Assembly (NCBI GenBank): GCA_034429215.1
Contig: DAOUGI010000040.1
Location: 1-64,000, forward strand
Source of the DNA: JAFGOG01 sp034429215
Lineage (GTDB): Bacteria; Chloroflexota; Anaerolineae; JAAYZQ01
Direction of reading: 5' to 3'
Length of the DNA stretch: 64,000 bases
This document shows positions 15,734-25,103 of this stretch, in pieces (the first letter of the stretch is position 1; each line of letters starts with the position of its first letter). The notes below the pieces were generated by a model. That model saw only the letters and a program-made list of their open reading frames with translations, made no database searches and was not told where the DNA came from. A program made the translations under genes and the position numbers.

Positions 15734-18157
15734 ATGACCTACGTCAAGCCATTGCCAATCGAAGCCCTTTACCGGCGCGCAAACCTCGACCTGCCCAATT
15801 TCGAGACGACTGATCAGTTGCAGGATCCGGCCGGGATCATCGGCCAGCCACGGGCCGTCGAGGCGGTCCGGTTCGGCATCGGGATGGAACGGCAGGGGTA
15901 CAACATCTTTGCCCTGGGATCGGTCGGGGTGGGCAAGCACTCTATCGTCGGCCAATTCTTCGAGCAGCATGCCGCCGACGAGCCTGTGCCTTTTGATTGG
16001 TGCTACGTCCACAATTTCCTAGAGCTGCACAAGCCTCGGGCGCTGTGTCTGTCGCCGGGCAAGGGCGCCGAGCTGCGCCAGGACATGGCCCAGTTGGTGG
16101 AGGTGCTGCGCACCGACCTGTCGGCGGCGTTCGACAGCGAGGAGTATCGCACCCGCCGTCAGGTGATCGAAGAGGAGCTCAAGGAACGGCAGGAAGGCGT
16201 CTTTACCCAGGTTCAACAACAGGCTCAGGAACGGGGCCTGGACCTGCTCCAGACACCTTCCGGATTGGCAATGGCGCCTGTGCGCGATGGCCAGGTGCTG
16301 TCACAAGAGGATGTTGCGAAGCTGCCCAAGGATGAGCAGCAGCAGATGGAAGCCGACGTGGAGCAGCTCCAGGAAGTGCTCCAGCGGGCCGTCCAGCAGT
16401 TCCCCCGCTGGCAGCGTGAGACCCGGGACCAGATCAAGGCACTGGACGGCGAGATCGCCAATGCGGCGATTGGCGGCCATATCGACGAAATCCGCGCCAA
16501 GTACGCCGGCCTGGCGGCGGTCGAGGGCTACCTGAACGCCGTGCGGCAGGACGTGATCGACCACGTCCAGGATTTTCTGCCCCAGGAGGAGGGCCAGTCG
16601 TCGGCCATGCTGTCCGAAGCCGGTGACGATGCCGCCCTATTCCAGGCCGAGCTGCCCCTTTCTCGCCGCTACCAGGTGAACGTCCTGGTCGATCACAGCG
16701 GCTCACAGGGAGCGCCGGTCGTCTACGAAGATAACCCTACCTATCAGAACCTGATGGGACGGGTGGAGCATATCTCCCAGATGGGGGCGCTGCTGACCGA
16801 TTTCAGCCTGATCAAGCCCGGTGCGCTTCACCAGGCCAATGGCGGTTATTTGATCTTGGATGCGCGCAAGGTATTGCTGGAGCCTTATGTCTGGGAGGAG
16901 CTGAAACGGGCCCTGCAAGCGCGCCAGATCCAGATCGGAGCGCTGGGCCAGACGCTCAGCGTGGTCAGCACCATTTCCCTGGAGCCTGAGCCGATCCCCC
17001 TTGATGTCAAGGTCGCCTTGCTGGGCGACAGCACGTTGTACTATACCCTGTGTGAGGCCGATCCCGATTTCGCCGAGCTTTTCAAGGTGCAGGCCGATTT
17101 CGAGGACGAGATGGAACGCACCGCTGAGAACGAGGGCCTGTATGCCAACCTGGTGGGCAGCATGATCCACCAGGCCGGGCTGCGGCCATTTGACCGGGCG
17201 GCTGTGGCCCGCATCATCGAGCACAGCTCGCGGCTGGCGGGTGATGCCGGCAAGCTGTCGACCCAGATGAGAGTCATCGCCAACCTGGTGCGCGAGGCCG
17301 ATTACTGGGCCGATCAGGCCGGGCGCGACGTGGCGAGCGCTGCGGATGTGCAGCGGGCGATCGATGCCCAAGTTTACCGCTCTGACCGGCTGCGGGAGCG
17401 GATGCAGGAGAATATCCTGCGCGGGACGATCCTGATCGACACCGAAGGGTCCAAGGTAGGCCAGGTCAACGGCCTGTCTGTTCTACAACTGGGCAACTTT
17501 TCCTTCGGCGAGCCGAGCCGCATCACGGCTCGGGTGCGGCTGGGCAAGGGCGAGGTGATCAACATCGAGCGGGAGGTCGAGATGAGCGGGCCGATCCATT
17601 CCAAGGGGGTATTGATCCTGGCCGGCTTTCTGGGGGCACGCTACGCAGCCGACCGTCCCCTATCCCTGTCGGCCAGCCTGGTCTTTGAGCAGTCCTACAG
17701 CGGCGTCGAAGGCGATAGCGCTTCGTCGGCCGAGCTGTACGCCCTTCTGTCGGCCATCGCCGAAGTGCCGCTCAGCCAATCGCTGGCGGTGACCGGCTCG
17801 GTCAACCAGCACGGCCAAATACAGGCCATCGGCGGGGTGAACGAAAAGATCGAGGGTTTTTTCGACCTATGCTGGGCCAGAGGGTTGACCGGCAAGCAGG
17901 GGGTGGTGATCCCGGTCTCGAACGTCAAGCACCTGATGCTGCGCCACGACGTGGTCGAGGCGGTAGCCGCCGGGCAGTTCCAGGTCTATGCCGTCGAGAC
18001 GATCGACCAGGGCATCGAGCTGCTGACCGGCATGCCGGCAGGTGAGAGGAACAAGGCCGGCAACTATCCCAAGGGCAGCATCAACTACCGGGTCGAGGCG
18101 CGGCTGGCCGAGCTGGCCAAAAAGCGGGTAGCCCTGGCCAAGGAGCAGGAGGCATGA
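15734..18157 (+). CDS. Lon-like ATP-dependent protease (LonB-type, AAA_32/Lon_C)
   Basis: The ATG at 15734 is preceded by AGGAGGAAGG. The 807-residue protein belongs to the Lon-related group with an N-terminal ATPase (Walker A GSVGVGKHS, residues 62-70), a long coiled-coil insertion (about 150-270, Glu/Gln-rich), the rest of the AAA module (GGYLILDARKVLLEP, a Walker-B-like stretch) and a C-terminal Lon protease domain. The catalytic dyad is Ser662 (GDSASSAE) and Lys705 (NEKIEGF). The motif EGDSASSAELYALLSA is typical of this branch. It degrades unfolded or specific proteins in the cytoplasm; this branch lacks the N-terminal substrate-binding domain of classical LonA. The stop overlaps the next start (ATGA), so a universal stress protein is translationally coupled to it. 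Confidence 0.9.
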   Translation: MTYVKPLPIEALYRRANLDLPNFETTDQLQDPAGIIGQPRAVEAVRFGIGMERQGYNIFALGSVGVGKHSIVGQFFEQHAADEPVPFDWCYVHNFLELHKPRALCLSPGKGAELRQDMAQLVEVLRTDLSAAFDSEEYRTRRQVIEEELKERQEGVFTQVQQQAQERGLDLLQTPSGLAMAPVRDGQVLSQEDVAKLPKDEQQQMEADVEQLQEVLQRAVQQFPRWQRETRDQIKALDGEIANAAIGGHIDEIRAKYAGLAAVEGYLNAVRQDVIDHVQDFLPQEEGQSSAMLSEAGDDAALFQAELPLSRRYQVNVLVDHSGSQGAPVVYEDNPTYQNLMGRVEHISQMGALLTDFSLIKPGALHQANGGYLILDARKVLLEPYVWEELKRALQARQIQIGALGQTLSVVSTISLEPEPIPLDVKVALLGDSTLYYTLCEADPDFAELFKVQADFEDEMERTAENEGLYANLVGSMIHQAGLRPFDRAAVARIIEHSSRLAGDAGKLSTQMRVIANLVREADYWADQAGRDVASAADVQRAIDAQVYRSDRLRERMQENILRGTILIDTEGSKVGQVNGLSVLQLGNFSFGEPSRITARVRLGKGEVINIEREVEMSGPIHSKGVLILAGFLGARYAADRPLSLSASLVFEQSYSGVEGDSASSAELYALLSAIAEVPLSQSLAVTGSVNQHGQIQAIGGVNEKIEGFFDLCWARGLTGKQGVVIPVSNVKHLMLRHDVVEAVAAGQFQVYAVETIDQGIELLTGMPAGERNKAGNYPKGSINYRVEARLAELAKKRVALAKEQEA

Positions 18158-19002
18158 GCGACGAGGAGCGCGAGCCGGTCTTCCAGCGCATCGTGGTAGC
18201 GCTGGATGCATCGCCTCACAGTCTGGCAGCGCTGGAGGCCGCGGTCGCCCTGGCTGCCGACCTCCAGGCCGAGCTGCTGGGCTTGTTTGTCGAAGATGCC
18301 GACCTGCTGCGGCTGGCAGGGCTGTCTTTTGCCCAAGAGTTGGGGCTCTATTCGGCGACGCCTCGCCCTCTGGATGAGCCACGGCTGGAACGGGAGCTGC
18401 GGGCGCGGGCGTGCCGGGCAGAGCAGGCGCTGGCGGCGCTGGCCGACCGCGCGCAGGTGCGTTGGTCGTTCCGCGTGGTGCGTGGGACAATCTCTGCCGA
18501 GTTGCTGGCGGCTGCTGCTGAAGCCGACCTGATCAGCCTGGGCCGGACCGGCTGGTCGTTGGCCGGCCGGCGGCGGGTGGGTTCCACGGCCCGGACCATT
18601 CTGTCCCAGGCTTCTCGGCCGGCTCTGGTCGTCCGGCAAGGCGCCCATTTGGAGCTGCCCCTCATGGTCGTTTATGACGGGTCGGCGCTGGCCGGCAAGG
18701 CTCTGACTACGGCGGCCCGCCTGTCGCAGGGCAAGGAGGGGGAGCTGCTCGTCTTGGTGGCAGCCGATGACCCGGCCGAGACCGGACGTTTGCAGGCCCA
18801 GGCCGCCGGGTGGCTACAGGCGCGGGATGTACCGGTTCGTTTCCGCCAACTGACCGAAGCGACCGTGTCCACGCTGGTGCAGGCCCTGAAAACGGAAGGC
18901 TGTGGCACCCTGGTCCTGCCGGCTGAAACCACTCTGCTGCGCGACGAAGCATTGACAACGCTGGTGGAGGATCTCGATTTTCCGATGTTGCTGATCCGAT
19001 AA
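18154..19002 (+). CDS. Universal stress protein, probably tandem-domain
   Basis: The start overlaps the protease stop by 4 nt. The first UspA-like domain (about 8-165) runs from FQRIVVALDASPHSLAALEAAVALA to LISLGRTG and RRRVGSTARTILSQASRPALVV. The ATP-binding G-x2-G-x9-G(S/T) motif is recognisable in GRTGWSLAGRRRVGSTA. A second, shorter alpha/beta segment (LPLMVVYDGSALAGKALTTAARLS to VLPAETTLL) is likely a degenerate second Usp unit, giving 282 residues. Usp proteins bind ATP or ligands and accumulate under stress. Coupling to a Lon-like protease suggests a shared protein-quality or stress role. Confidence 0.82.
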   Translation: MSDEEREPVFQRIVVALDASPHSLAALEAAVALAADLQAELLGLFVEDADLLRLAGLSFAQELGLYSATPRPLDEPRLERELRARACRAEQALAALADRAQVRWSFRVVRGTISAELLAAAAEADLISLGRTGWSLAGRRRVGSTARTILSQASRPALVVRQGAHLELPLMVVYDGSALAGKALTTAARLSQGKEGELLVLVAADDPAETGRLQAQAAGWLQARDVPVRFRQLTEATVSTLVQALKTEGCGTLVLPAETTLLRDEALTTLVEDLDFPMLLIR

Positions 19003-19049
19003 ATGTGGGGTCTGTGTCCCATGGTCACGATGCATTGAGGAGGAACGCC

Positions 19050-20969
19050 ATGACCACTTTCAAAATCGAGTCTTTGCTGGCCGCCCGGCTCTTTGTCAGT
19101 CCTCAACTGGCCGGCGAGCGTATTTATTTCCTGAGCGACCTCTCCGGCCGGATCAGCCTGTATGCCATGGACCGCGCCGGCAGCGTGCCTGAGCCGCTCC
19201 TGCCACCGGATATCGCCCTGCAGAACCCGGCGCTGATGAACGGCGAGTCGTTCCATGTCTTTCCCAAGCTGGGCAAGATTCTGGTCATGATCGACCAGGA
19301 CGGCGACGAGAACTACCAGCCTACCCTGATCCCGCTCGATGGCGGCCTGCCCGAGCCTGTCCTGGCCGAGCGGTTCAAGGGCCAGCAGGTCAACGTTTTT
19401 CACTGCGACGTTGAACGCAACCTGGCCGCGCTGTTTGTCGATCCGCGCACCAGCCCGCTCAACGAATCCTACCTGCTAAACCTGGAGACGATGGAGCTGA
19501 CCGACCTGGGCACTAGCGTGTACGGCAATTACTACACCGGCGCCAACGCCGACTATTCGCGGATCATCCTGATTGACAACTATACCGCCGCCGACCACAC
19601 CGTCTACCTGTGGGAAAAGGGGGCGGGCGGGCGCAAGCTGTTGTACGGCAAGCCGCTTGACGAGCGGCAGCCGGGCGAGACCGTGCCGTTGAACGCGATC
19701 GGTGCCTGCCACTTTACGTCCGGCGATAAGGGCCTGCTGCTGACCACGGCGCTGTTCAGCGATGCCTATGGGCTGGGTTACCTGCCGCTGGCCGGCGACC
19801 GCCAGGTGCAGCCGGTCAAGGTGGTGGGCACCGTCCACTACGGCCAGGGCGAGCTATCCGGTCTGGAACACCTGGCCGGTAACCGCTACCTGTTGACCTA
19901 CAACATCGACGACTGCTCCTTTGCCTACGAGGGTGCCTTTGATGAGGCGGCGCTCCGCTTTCAGGTTGACGTTGTGGTGTGTGGCACCGGCGCACTGAGC
20001 AACGGCGTGCTTCAGGCGCTCCACTTTGACAGGGCGAGCGGCGATTATGCCGCCTCCTTCTCCACCGCCACTTCGCCGGTCCAGATCTACACCATCGAGA
20101 GGGCGGCCAAGAAGGCGGTCCGGCGCACCCACCAGCGCATCCTGGGCATCCCCGACCGCCTGTTGTCCTCCGGCGAGGATGTCTCCTATGTCAGCCATGA
20201 CGGGCTGCGTGTTTCGGCGCGGCTGTACCTGCCGGCGGCCGAGTTGGGCTTTACCGGGCCGCGGCCGGTGGTATTTTACATCCACGGCGGGCCGCAGAGT
20301 CAGGAACGGCCCGATTTCACCTGGTTTTCGATGCCGCTCATCCAGTTCCTGACACTGAATGGCTTGGCGGTGTATGTGCCCAATGCGCGAGGCTCCACAG
20401 GCTATGGGCTGGATTACATGAAGCGGGTGGACCACGACTGGGGCGGTCAGGACCGGCTGGACCACGTGGCCGCCTTTGACCACCTGCGGCGGGACTCTCG
20501 ACTGGACCTGGATCGGGCCGGCGTGGTAGGCCGCTCCTACGGCGGCTTTATGACCCTGACCCTGACCGGGCGGCACCCGGATCTGTGGAAGGCGGCGTGC
20601 GACATGTTTGGCCCATACAACCTGATCACCTTTGTCGAGCGACTGCCCGAGACCTGGAAGACCTATTTCTATCTGTCGATCGGTCACCCGGAGAAGGACC
20701 ATGAGGCGTTGGTGGCCCACTCGCCTTCCACCTACCTGCACCAACTGGCCTGCCCGATGCTCGTCATCCAGGGACGGAACGATCCGCGCGTCCGCGAGGC
20801 CGAGTCACGTGACTTGGTAGAGGAGCTGCGCCGCCAAGGCAAGCAGGTCGAGCTGTTGGTCTTTGAGAACGAGGGACACGACGTGCTCAAGCTGGAGAAC
20901 AAGGTGCGCTGCTACAACGAGATCACCGATTTCTTTGTCCAGCACCTGGAGCCCAACCGGACGGCCTAA
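19050..20969 (+). CDS. S9-family prolyl oligopeptidase-like serine peptidase
   Basis: The ATG at 19050 has a GAGGAGG ribosome site. The 639-residue enzyme has an N-terminal beta-propeller (about 1-370; FLSDLSGRISLYAMD and later blades) and a C-terminal alpha/beta-hydrolase domain. The catalytic triad reads Ser496 (GRSYGGFM), Asp578 (GRNDPRV) and His610 (NEGHDV). The oxyanion region VFYIHGGPQSQ is typical of acylaminoacyl-peptidases and dipeptidyl peptidases of this clan. No signal peptide is visible, so it is probably a cytoplasmic oligopeptidase that trims short peptides. That would fit the protease gene upstream and the M42 and M20 peptidases elsewhere in the window. It converges with the RmlD-like gene. 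Confidence 0.9.
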   Translation: MTTFKIESLLAARLFVSPQLAGERIYFLSDLSGRISLYAMDRAGSVPEPLLPPDIALQNPALMNGESFHVFPKLGKILVMIDQDGDENYQPTLIPLDGGLPEPVLAERFKGQQVNVFHCDVERNLAALFVDPRTSPLNESYLLNLETMELTDLGTSVYGNYYTGANADYSRIILIDNYTAADHTVYLWEKGAGGRKLLYGKPLDERQPGETVPLNAIGACHFTSGDKGLLLTTALFSDAYGLGYLPLAGDRQVQPVKVVGTVHYGQGELSGLEHLAGNRYLLTYNIDDCSFAYEGAFDEAALRFQVDVVVCGTGALSNGVLQALHFDRASGDYAASFSTATSPVQIYTIERAAKKAVRRTHQRILGIPDRLLSSGEDVSYVSHDGLRVSARLYLPAAELGFTGPRPVVFYIHGGPQSQERPDFTWFSMPLIQFLTLNGLAVYVPNARGSTGYGLDYMKRVDHDWGGQDRLDHVAAFDHLRRDSRLDLDRAGVVGRSYGGFMTLTLTGRHPDLWKAACDMFGPYNLITFVERLPETWKTYFYLSIGHPEKDHEALVAHSPSTYLHQLACPMLVIQGRNDPRVREAESRDLVEELRRQGKQVELLVFENEGHDVLKLENKVRCYNEITDFFVQHLEPNRTA

Positions 20970-20991
20970 CACAACAAGAGACCCACAACAA

Positions 20992-21023
20992 GAAACCTGG
21001 TTTTCCTACAGAAACCGGGTTTC
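20992..21023. terminator. Hairpin between convergent genes
   Basis: GAAACCTGG (20992-21000) pairs with CCGGGTTTC (21015-21023), with one G-U pair, in the gap between the S9 peptidase and the RmlD-like gene and over the stop of the latter. It could end transcripts from both sides. Confidence 0.45.
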
Positions 21024-21860
21024 CAATACCTCATCCACCCCCCACAGCGGCGACTGCAGCCGCGCCTGGGCCTTATTGATTGCCAGCCGGCAATCGCGGG
21101 GGCGGACCAAGCCGCTGTCCCCGCTCTGACCGGGCGTGATCCCGGCCGGGTCCAGCCCGTAGGCACGGGCCAACCGCACGCCGAACTCGTAGCGGGTGAG
21201 CGCCTGTGCCCCGGCCAGGTGCCAGATCCCACTGTGGCCTTGTTCTTCCACGCCGGCCAGCTCTAGCAGCGCTACGGCCAACTGCTCGGCCCACACCGGG
21301 CAGCGCAGCTCATCGGTAAAAAGGGTGATCGGCTGGCTGTTGCGCAGGCTGTCTACTACCCACAGCGTGCGCGGATCGGGTGGGTCGAAACCGTAGATGA
21401 GCGAGGTGCGGACAATGGCCGCCTCTGAGCACAGCCCGGCGACCGTGCGCTCGGCCTCGGCCTTGGCCCGGCCGTAGGGGGTGACCGGGTTGGGCGGGTC
21501 GGCCTCGCAGTATGGGCCGTGCTCGCCGTCAAAGAGGACGTCGGTGGACATGGTCACCAACCGCACCCCCATCGCTGCGGCGGCTGCTGTCACGTGGCGC
21601 GTTCCATCGACGATGACCGACTGCATTGCCTCGGGTGAGCTCATATTGTAAGCGGTGTGGATCACCGCTGCAGGGCGCAGATCGGCCAGCAGACGAGCCA
21701 CGGCCGGCCCGTCCCGCACATCCAGGGACACAGCCTGGCAGCCTGCCAGTAGGTCGGGATGGGAGAAATAGGTGGCAACTACCTGCCACCTGTCTACGGC
21801 CTGGCGAACCAAGTGGCGGCCGAGATAGCCGGAGCCGCCGGTGATCAGCAGGGTGCGCAT
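21006..21860 (-). CDS. RmlD-like extended short-chain reductase (dTDP-4-dehydrorhamnose reductase family)
   Basis: The protein has 284 residues. The Rossmann start LITGGSGYLGRHLV binds NAD(P). STDVLFDG, a hallmark of RmlD, and the catalytic YxxxK (YGRAKAEAE) follow. RPAAVIHTAYN and RTSLIYGFDPP are further family motifs. RmlD enzymes reduce dTDP-4-keto-L-rhamnose, but close relatives act as methionine adenosyltransferase beta-like or sugar-epimerase-like proteins. No other rhamnose genes are in the window, so the substrate is open. It lies one base downstream of RNase III on the same strand, suggesting a shared transcript. Confidence 0.82.
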   Translation of the reverse strand: MRTLLITGGSGYLGRHLVRQAVDRWQVVATYFSHPDLLAGCQAVSLDVRDGPAVARLLADLRPAAVIHTAYNMSSPEAMQSVIVDGTRHVTAAAAAMGVRLVTMSTDVLFDGEHGPYCEADPPNPVTPYGRAKAEAERTVAGLCSEAAIVRTSLIYGFDPPDPRTLWVVDSLRNSQPITLFTDELRCPVWAEQLAVALLELAGVEEQGHSGIWHLAGAQALTRYEFGVRLARAYGLDPAGITPGQSGDSGLVRPRDCRLAINKAQARLQSPLWGVDEVLETRFL

Positions 21861-21861
21861 A

Positions 21862-22605
21862 TCACCCCTCGCCGGGCGGCGGTGGGATCTCGTCGCCGTT
21901 CAGGTTGTCAAGCCCCTCGGCCTCGATCCGTTGGAGCGCGTCCTGGGCGGCAGCTTGAGCGGCAAGCTGCTTGCTGTGGCCGGTGCCCTGCCCGTAGGCC
22001 TTGCTGCCAATGGTCACCTGTACGGTGAACTCTTTGGCATGATCGGGCCCGCTTTCCGATGTAGTCAGGTAGCGGGGGGTGTGGCGCATATGGCTTTGGG
22101 CCAGCTCCTGCAGCCGGCTCTTGGGATCCTTATCCACTTCGTCTCGCAGCGCGTCTGCTACTTTCTTTTCCATGAACGGCTGGAAAAAGTGCAGCACGGC
22201 TTCGAGGCCCTGGTCCAGGTATATCGCCCCTGCCAGCGCCTCAAAGCCATCGGCCAGGACTGTCGGCCGCTCACGCCCTCCGCTTTCGGCTTCGCCATAG
22301 CCCATCAGCAGGTACCGGCCCAGCTCCAGGTCTTGGGCAAAACCGGCCAGCGTCTCTCGCCGCACCAGCGCCGATCTCAGAGTCGTCAGCGGTCCCTCCG
22401 GCAGCTCGGGAAAGCGGTGGTATAGGTACTCGCCGCTGAGAAAATCGATGACGGCGTCGCCCAGGAACTCGAGCCGCTCGTTGTCCTCGAAAGGAAAGCC
22501 GGGATGCTCGTTGATGTATGAGCGGTGGGTCAATGCTCGCTGTAACAGGCTCTTGTCCCGAAAGATGATGTCGAGCCTGTGTTCCAGGTTGGAAGGCTCA
22601 TTCAT
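21862..22605 (-). CDS. rnc: Ribonuclease III
   Basis: The 247-residue enzyme shows the catalytic signature NERLEFLGDAVIDFLSGEYL, the second acidic cluster LADGFEALAGAIYLDQG, and a C-terminal double-stranded RNA-binding domain (DPKSRLQELAQS to GHSKQLAAQAAAQDAL). It processes rRNA precursors and other structured RNAs in the cytoplasm. Its start overlaps the fabF stop by 8 nt, and rnc next to fabF is a common bacterial arrangement. The usual neighbour acpP is not seen beside fabF. The tail (DEIPPPPGEG) is short and low in complexity. Confidence 0.93.
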   Translation of the reverse strand: MNEPSNLEHRLDIIFRDKSLLQRALTHRSYINEHPGFPFEDNERLEFLGDAVIDFLSGEYLYHRFPELPEGPLTTLRSALVRRETLAGFAQDLELGRYLLMGYGEAESGGRERPTVLADGFEALAGAIYLDQGLEAVLHFFQPFMEKKVADALRDEVDKDPKSRLQELAQSHMRHTPRYLTTSESGPDHAKEFTVQVTIGSKAYGQGTGHSKQLAAQAAAQDALQRIEAEGLDNLNGDEIPPPPGEG

Positions 22606-23842
22606 GGCAGGCCCGCAGTATTAGTGTTCCATTGTGACCGCCGAAACCGAACGAATTGGACATGGCTACCGCTACCTCAGTACGACGCGCCTGGTTGGGC
22701 ACATAGTCCAGGTCGCAGGCCGGGTCGGGCGTGTGCAAGTTGATCGTTGGCGGGATGATGCCGGTGCGTATGGTCTGGACGCAGATCGCCGCCTCCAGCG
22801 CGCCGACGCCACCCATCAGGTGTCCGGTCATCGACTTGGTCGCGCTGATCGCCACGCGGCAGGCGTGATCGCCAAAGGCGTGCTTGATCGCCTGCGTCTC
22901 GGCTGGGTCACCGACTAACGTGCCGGTGCCGTGGGCGTTGATGTATGAGATTTCCTCGGGGGCCACACCAGCGCGCTGCATGGCCAACGTCATGCACTGT
23001 GCTGCCCCCGCGCCTTCGGCATCAGGCGCTGCGATGTGGGCAGCGTCGGAGGTGGCAGCATAGCCGAGCACTTCGGCCAACGGCTCTGCCCCCCGCGCCA
23101 GGGCGAACTTGAGCTCTTCCAGAACGAACATCGCCCCGCCCTCGCTGAGGACAAAGCCGTCGCGGTCGGCGGCGAACGGGCGACACGCACCGCCCGGATC
23201 GTCGTTTCGCCGTGACAGGGCGCGCATCCGATCAAAAGTCGCCACAGCTATCACGCTAGTGGCTGCCTCGAAGGCGCCGGTGAACATGGCCTGGGCGTGA
23301 CCCCGTACGATCGTTTCATAGGCTTGGCCGATGGCATCCGCGCCGGTGGAGCAGGCCGAAGAGACGCCCAGATTTGGCCCCTGGGCACCGGTGTGCAAGG
23401 CCACCTGGACGGCGGCGGCATCCACGACGATCATCGGCACCAACAGTGGGCTCACCCGGCGTGGTCCCTTTTCGCGCAGCACGTCAAACTCCTCGGTATA
23501 GGTCCACACGCCGCCCATCCCAGAGCCTATGATAGCACCTACGTCGTACGCGTTGTGTTTGTCGACGACCAGGCGCGACTGGGCCGAAGCTTCGGCCAAC
23601 GCGGCGATGGCCATTTGGGTGAAACGATCGGTGTGGCGAGCTTCCCGGGCCGACATATAGTTGGCCGGGTCAAAACCGTGCGCTTCGCCGGCGATGCGCA
23701 CCTCAAGGTTGCTGGCGTCGAACAGGGTGATGGGACCGATCCCTGACCGCCCGGCGATTAGGTTCCCCCACGCAGTGGGTAGATCAAGTCCGACTGGGGA
23801 AATGATCCCCATGCCGGTTATTACGGCTCGTCTGCGTTCCAT
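22598..23842 (-). CDS. fabF: 3-oxoacyl-[acyl-carrier-protein] synthase II (beta-ketoacyl-ACP synthase)
   Basis: The 414-residue condensing enzyme has the active-site Cys in VSSACSTGADAIG and the two His motifs NAHGTGTLVGDP and KSMTGHLMGGVGALE. VITGMGIISPVG at the start and SNSFGFGGHNGTLIL at the end are diagnostic. It elongates acyl-ACP with malonyl-ACP in type II fatty acid synthesis. It is first in a minus-strand unit with rnc and the RmlD-like gene. A TATAAT-like box (23958-23953 on the minus strand) lies upstream but has no clear -35 element. Confidence 0.92.
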   Translation of the reverse strand: MERRRAVITGMGIISPVGLDLPTAWGNLIAGRSGIGPITLFDASNLEVRIAGEAHGFDPANYMSAREARHTDRFTQMAIAALAEASAQSRLVVDKHNAYDVGAIIGSGMGGVWTYTEEFDVLREKGPRRVSPLLVPMIVVDAAAVQVALHTGAQGPNLGVSSACSTGADAIGQAYETIVRGHAQAMFTGAFEAATSVIAVATFDRMRALSRRNDDPGGACRPFAADRDGFVLSEGGAMFVLEELKFALARGAEPLAEVLGYAATSDAAHIAAPDAEGAGAAQCMTLAMQRAGVAPEEISYINAHGTGTLVGDPAETQAIKHAFGDHACRVAISATKSMTGHLMGGVGALEAAICVQTIRTGIIPPTINLHTPDPACDLDYVPNQARRTEVAVAMSNSFGFGGHNGTLILRACHE

Positions 23843-24053
23843 TCGTATTCCATGACTCCTCGGCCGGTTCTGTTCTTGCCGTGTGTGCAGTATTTCCCCG
23901 GCCCGGCATGAGCAGGTGTCGCTCTGGATGTCTGCTCTCGATGCTGTCCGCCATTATAGCACAATGTGCGGAACCATAGGAAACCGGGACGTGCGGCCGG
24001 CGTATAGAAAACAGCCTGATAGTGGTGATCGCCGGGAAGGAGGAGGTAGAGCT

Positions 24054-25103
24054 ATGCGCGCCCGTGTACATTGGCCTGCTTTGCTTACCCTGTTGTGGCT
24101 GTCGCCGGTGACCGCTGAAGTGTTCAGTGGTTCCATGCCGCCAAGTGAGTTCTTGCCCTTGGGCCTGTTGATCGTCGTGCCGTGGTACGGTTTTGGCGCT
24201 ATCCTGTGCCGCGAGCTGTGCATCCGCTGGCCAAGTGGGCTGGCCGGCCTCTTTTTGCTCGGTGCGACCTTTGGCATCTTTGAAGAGGGCATTCTGATCA
24301 AGACCTTCTTCGATCCACATGCCATAGATCTTGGCGTGTTGCAGCAGTTCGGCTGGTGGGGGGGAGCCAACTGGCCGTGGATGCTGCAATTGACCCTGTA
24401 CCATGCGGTGTTCAGCATCTGCTTGCCGGTCTTGGTTGTCACCGGCCTGTGGCCAGCGGAACGCGACCGGCCGTGGTTGTCCAAGAGAGGAATCCTGGCC
24501 CTGTTTGGGATCATGTGCGCCATGGCGCTGTGGGGCTGGTTCTTCCTCTCGCCGGCCGGAGAGACGCCGCCTTACAGACCCGGGCTTGGACAATTCCTGG
24601 GGGCAGTTGCCGCCATGGCCGTCTTGGTGTCGTTCGCCTGGCGGCTGAAACCCCGTCCGGCCGTTTCGACTTTTGCCCGTCGCTGGCCTCTCTTCTTGGC
24701 AGGGCTGGGATGGGGCTTTTGGCTCGTGGGTTTCTGGGTCGTCTCGCCCACGCATTCTGCCGCTCTTACCATGCTGTGGGCGGGTGTGGTGGCCGCCGGG
24801 CTTCTGGCTTTTGCCTACAGCCGGCTGCGGGCCATGGATCTGCAGGCTGTGATCGGTGGTGGGACGCTGGCAGCCGGCGCCTGGCTGTTCTGGGTCTTTC
24901 TAGCTCCCCTGCAGGAGATTGACAATGGCAACCGTCCCGACGATACGTCGGGTATGGCCCTGGTTGGGCTGATCGGGTTGGTACTGCTGACCGGATACTT
25001 GATCTATCTCGGCCGCCAGTGGCGAAAGGTCAAGGGCATGGCAGGGCCAAACGGCACACCGGAGCTACCCCGGCATGAACAGGCGGGTCAGCCACTGCCA
25101 TAG
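24054..25103 (+). CDS. Multi-pass membrane protein of unknown function
   Basis: I do not recognise a family. The ATG at 24054 has AGGAGG at 24040-24046 and gives 349 residues. About nine hydrophobic segments alternate with short loops, for example LTLLWLSPVTAEVFSG, LPLGLLIVVPWYGFGAILC, LAGLFLLGATFGIFEEG and FLAGLGWGFWLVGFWVVS. The acidic FGIFEEGILIK within a membrane-like stretch, together with CRELCIRW, could be a functional site; a paired Glu in a membrane helix is seen in CPBP-type intramembrane proteases, but the other CPBP motifs are not evident. It is divergent from fabF. Its last 39 nt overlap the end of the opposing glycosidase gene. Confidence 0.6.
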   Translation: MRARVHWPALLTLLWLSPVTAEVFSGSMPPSEFLPLGLLIVVPWYGFGAILCRELCIRWPSGLAGLFLLGATFGIFEEGILIKTFFDPHAIDLGVLQQFGWWGGANWPWMLQLTLYHAVFSICLPVLVVTGLWPAERDRPWLSKRGILALFGIMCAMALWGWFFLSPAGETPPYRPGLGQFLGAVAAMAVLVSFAWRLKPRPAVSTFARRWPLFLAGLGWGFWLVGFWVVSPTHSAALTMLWAGVVAAGLLAFAYSRLRAMDLQAVIGGGTLAAGAWLFWVFLAPLQEIDNGNRPDDTSGMALVGLIGLVLLTGYLIYLGRQWRKVKGMAGPNGTPELPRHEQAGQPLP

